Shown piece after piece: positions 62,873 through 64,000 of a stretch of 64,000 nt of DNA (position 1 is the stretch's first letter; each line of letters starts with the position of its first letter). The translations under genes were made by a program, and so were the position numbers. The stretch comes from Paenibacillus polymyxa (lineage in GTDB: Bacteria; Bacillota; Bacilli; Paenibacillales; Paenibacillaceae), in NCBI RefSeq assembly GCF_018614975.1, contig NZ_JAGGNR010000010.1, forward strand, positions 1 to 64,000, in the 5' to 3' direction. Under the pieces are notes generated by a model. It saw nothing but the letters and a program-made list of their open reading frames with translations, was not told the DNA's origin and ran no database searches.

Positions 62873-63164
62873 ATGGCACAATTTATCGACAGACGAGGAA
62901 ATCCGCAGAGATATCGTGGACCTGAACGATCTAGTCGGCTGATGGATAGCGTAGGATTGCTGTACGATACCGGACAGAGTAGCGATGAGTGGGTATTAAA
63001 AAAACTACACCGTGCTCCTGGCGGATGGCCACGGGTAAACTTCGGGGTTGGACGACTACATAACGAATGCATACTGCACGGATGGCCGGCTGTATAAACT
63101 GCCAGTAGGTTACGGCCGATATACGCCTTTAGTCCGCGCAGTTATACGGTTTATGAGCATATAG
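62873..63164 (+). pseudogene. Possible frameshifted gene in the element
   Basis: The frame from ATG 62873 encodes a basic segment (DRRGNPQRYRGPERSSRLMD, then LLYDTGQSSDEWVLKKLHRA). Near 63040 the +1 frame takes over with LDDYITNAYCTDGRLYKLPV and ends at 63164. Together they would give about 96 residues with even composition. No ribosome site is seen. It may be a decayed phage gene. The following 63165-63328 holds nothing I can support. Confidence 0.3.
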
Positions 63165-63328
63165 GAGTGGGAATGTATATGCAATGAATAACGCGGGATT
63201 GATAATCACATATCCGCAATCCTTTGCTACGGTATATTTATGCGGTAAGCAAGATGGTTAAACGGAACGGAATTGTGTGACCCCCAAGGGCCCATACGCA
63301 AGTCATCGAGGTACAACAACCTGACCAC

Positions 63329-63370
63329 TAAAAAAGTGGCGCAGTTCCCACTCCAATGAGGTCTGCGCCG
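63329..63370 (-). terminator. Terminator of the 117-residue gene
   Basis: On the minus strand GGCGCAGA / ACTGCGCC with an inner stem, then ACTTTTTTAG. Confidence 0.65.
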
Positions 63371-63380
63371 TTTCTACGTT

Positions 63381-63722
63381 TTATGCTTCGTTTTTTAATC
63401 CAATATTGCTTCTATATGATTTGTGAACCATATCCTTCACAAATTCTACCAAATCTAAGTCGGGATCACGTTCGATAGCGTCATACACATATTTGATGCT
63501 CAGGTTTAGTGGGACTTTGTATACGTCAATCTGAGCGCTCTTACTCCCGATAGAAGTTGGTGCGGTTGATATCCCAGCTCGACTTAGCGCATCGAACACA
63601 TTACGGAACGCATCAGTTACATTTTCTTGAGCACGACGTATTTTTATCTGCCTGTCTGCTCTCTCTTTAACGATTTTTTCTTTTTCTTGATTCGCTAGTT
63701 CTAACATTTCAACAAGATTCAA
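63381..63722 (-). CDS. Unknown 113-residue protein of the integrated element
   Basis: A helical N-terminal half (MLELANQEKEKIVKERADRQ) is followed by a conserved-looking ARENVTDAF-type segment and a C-terminal globular part (VYKVPLNLSIKYVYDAIERD). TTG 63722 has AAGGGTGG 8 bases upstream; GTG 63734 is the alternative. A terminator follows the stop. I recognise no family. Confidence 0.6.
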   Translation of the reverse strand: MNLVEMLELANQEKEKIVKERADRQIKIRRAQENVTDAFRNVFDALSRAGISTAPTSIGSKSAQIDVYKVPLNLSIKYVYDAIERDPDLDLVEFVKDMVHKSYRSNIGLKNEA

Positions 63723-63734
63723 CCGATTGACCAC

Positions 63735-63983
63735 CCTTCACATATATTCTACTACTTATATATTTTACCACGTGAAATATTGTAAATCTACTAAACAACT
63801 GCTTGCCACGTAGTTTAAAACCTTGTTGATTTGTCCACGCCCACTAGGGTAGAGTGCGGTTAACGAGATTATGCGTCATAGTGGCGCGTGATTAACAAGT
63901 AGTCGTGTGGATTCACAATCCCGCCCACATGCCAGAAACAGCGTAGTGACGGACGTTAAGCCTTCCTAATAGCTAAGCGTAAA
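63735..63983. other. Right end of the element, non-coding
   Basis: AT-rich upstream region of the 113-residue gene (63735-63800), then about 180 bases without an open frame that leads to the second direct repeat. I see no gene. Confidence 0.4.
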
Positions 63984-64000
63984 TTCACCATCCATAATCC
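63984..64000 (+). repeat. Candidate attR: second copy of the 17-bp yutM repeat
   Basis: TTCACCATCCATAATCC is identical to yutM codons 88-93 and is cut off by the window end, so the true length of the match is unknown. Confidence 0.55.

Larger units (their letters stand above)
61159..64000. mobile_element. Probable integrated element or its remnant in the 3' part of yutM
   Basis: The two 17-bp direct repeats bound about 2.8 kb containing an integrase N-terminal fragment, two unknown minus-strand genes each with a terminator, a frameshifted ORF and non-coding stretches unlike the compact chromosome to the left. The second repeat touches the window edge, so the full attR and the total size cannot be seen. 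It could be a decayed phage or island, or the left end of a larger one. Confidence 0.5.

Noticed and set aside
1-64000. CRISPR arrays, rRNA or tRNA genes
   Set aside because: No regularly spaced repeats and no rRNA or tRNA-like sequence were seen by eye.

Overview
This window looks like a chromosomal segment of a spore-forming Firmicute, most likely Paenibacillus. The evidence is two alpha/beta-type small acid-soluble spore proteins with sigma-G-like promoters, sporulation genes (yunB, a lytH-like peptidase, ylbJ), T-box and SAM (S-box) leaders, frequent TTG starts with strong Shine-Dalgarno sequences, and gene neighbourhoods that resemble the B. subtilis yun/yut and yjb clusters in rearranged order. 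I saw no rRNA, tRNA or CRISPR array.

Layout. 1-7.2 kb: a redox and electrophile-detoxification cluster with two paralogous TetR regulators, three short-chain dehydrogenases (one a stub, one frameshifted), an aldo-keto reductase, an old-yellow-enzyme reductase and a quinone-reductase-like MDR. Several palindromes of the type TTAGAATGATTATTCTAA suggest common TetR control. 7.2-12.1 kb: an ECF sigma factor with a membrane DUF3600-like partner, an AraC regulator divergent from a Gfo/Idh/MocA dehydrogenase, an AraC remnant and an HxlR regulator. 12.5-16.1 kb: pentose-phosphate genes zwf, gnd and a transaldolase. 16.3-24.4 kb: yunB, lytH-like, lipA, yutD-like, NAD kinase, ylbJ, a truncated globin, DUF2225 and yycC. 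24.7-31 kb: M3 peptidase, two SASPs, an aldose epimerase and trpS behind a Trp T-box. 31-36 kb: YfhP-like hydrolase, SCO protein, Toprim protein and MFS transporter. 35.3-41.5 kb: a membrane protein, a transglutaminase-like protein and two tandem class B penicillin-binding proteins. 41.7-45.3 kb: an mntABCD/troABCD-type metal ABC transporter with a candidate MntR box. 45.7-52 kb: HAD phosphatase, DUF456, a MurJ/SpoVB-type flippase, DUF2515, a thioredoxin-like protein and ctaA. 53.1-56 kb: a SAM riboswitch and metNIQ. 56.3-61.3 kb: an SDR, yutI (NifU), yuzB, yutJ, mqnE and yutM (IscA/HesB).

The last 2.8 kb (about 61.2-64.0 kb) differs from the rest. It holds an integrase N-terminal fragment, two genes of unknown function with their own terminators, a frameshifted ORF and a perfect 16-bp-stem hairpin. 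A 17-bp direct repeat links codons 88-93 of yutM to the very last bases of the window. This suggests an integrated element (or its remnant) that uses the 3' part of yutM as attachment site.

Two families of short dispersed repeats are also present: a roughly 173-bp MITE-like element (two inverted copies, one between the yutM promoter and its start codon) and a roughly 150-bp hairpin repeat (three copies). Limits: everything was read by eye. Family assignments rest on motif and length recognition, not on database searches.
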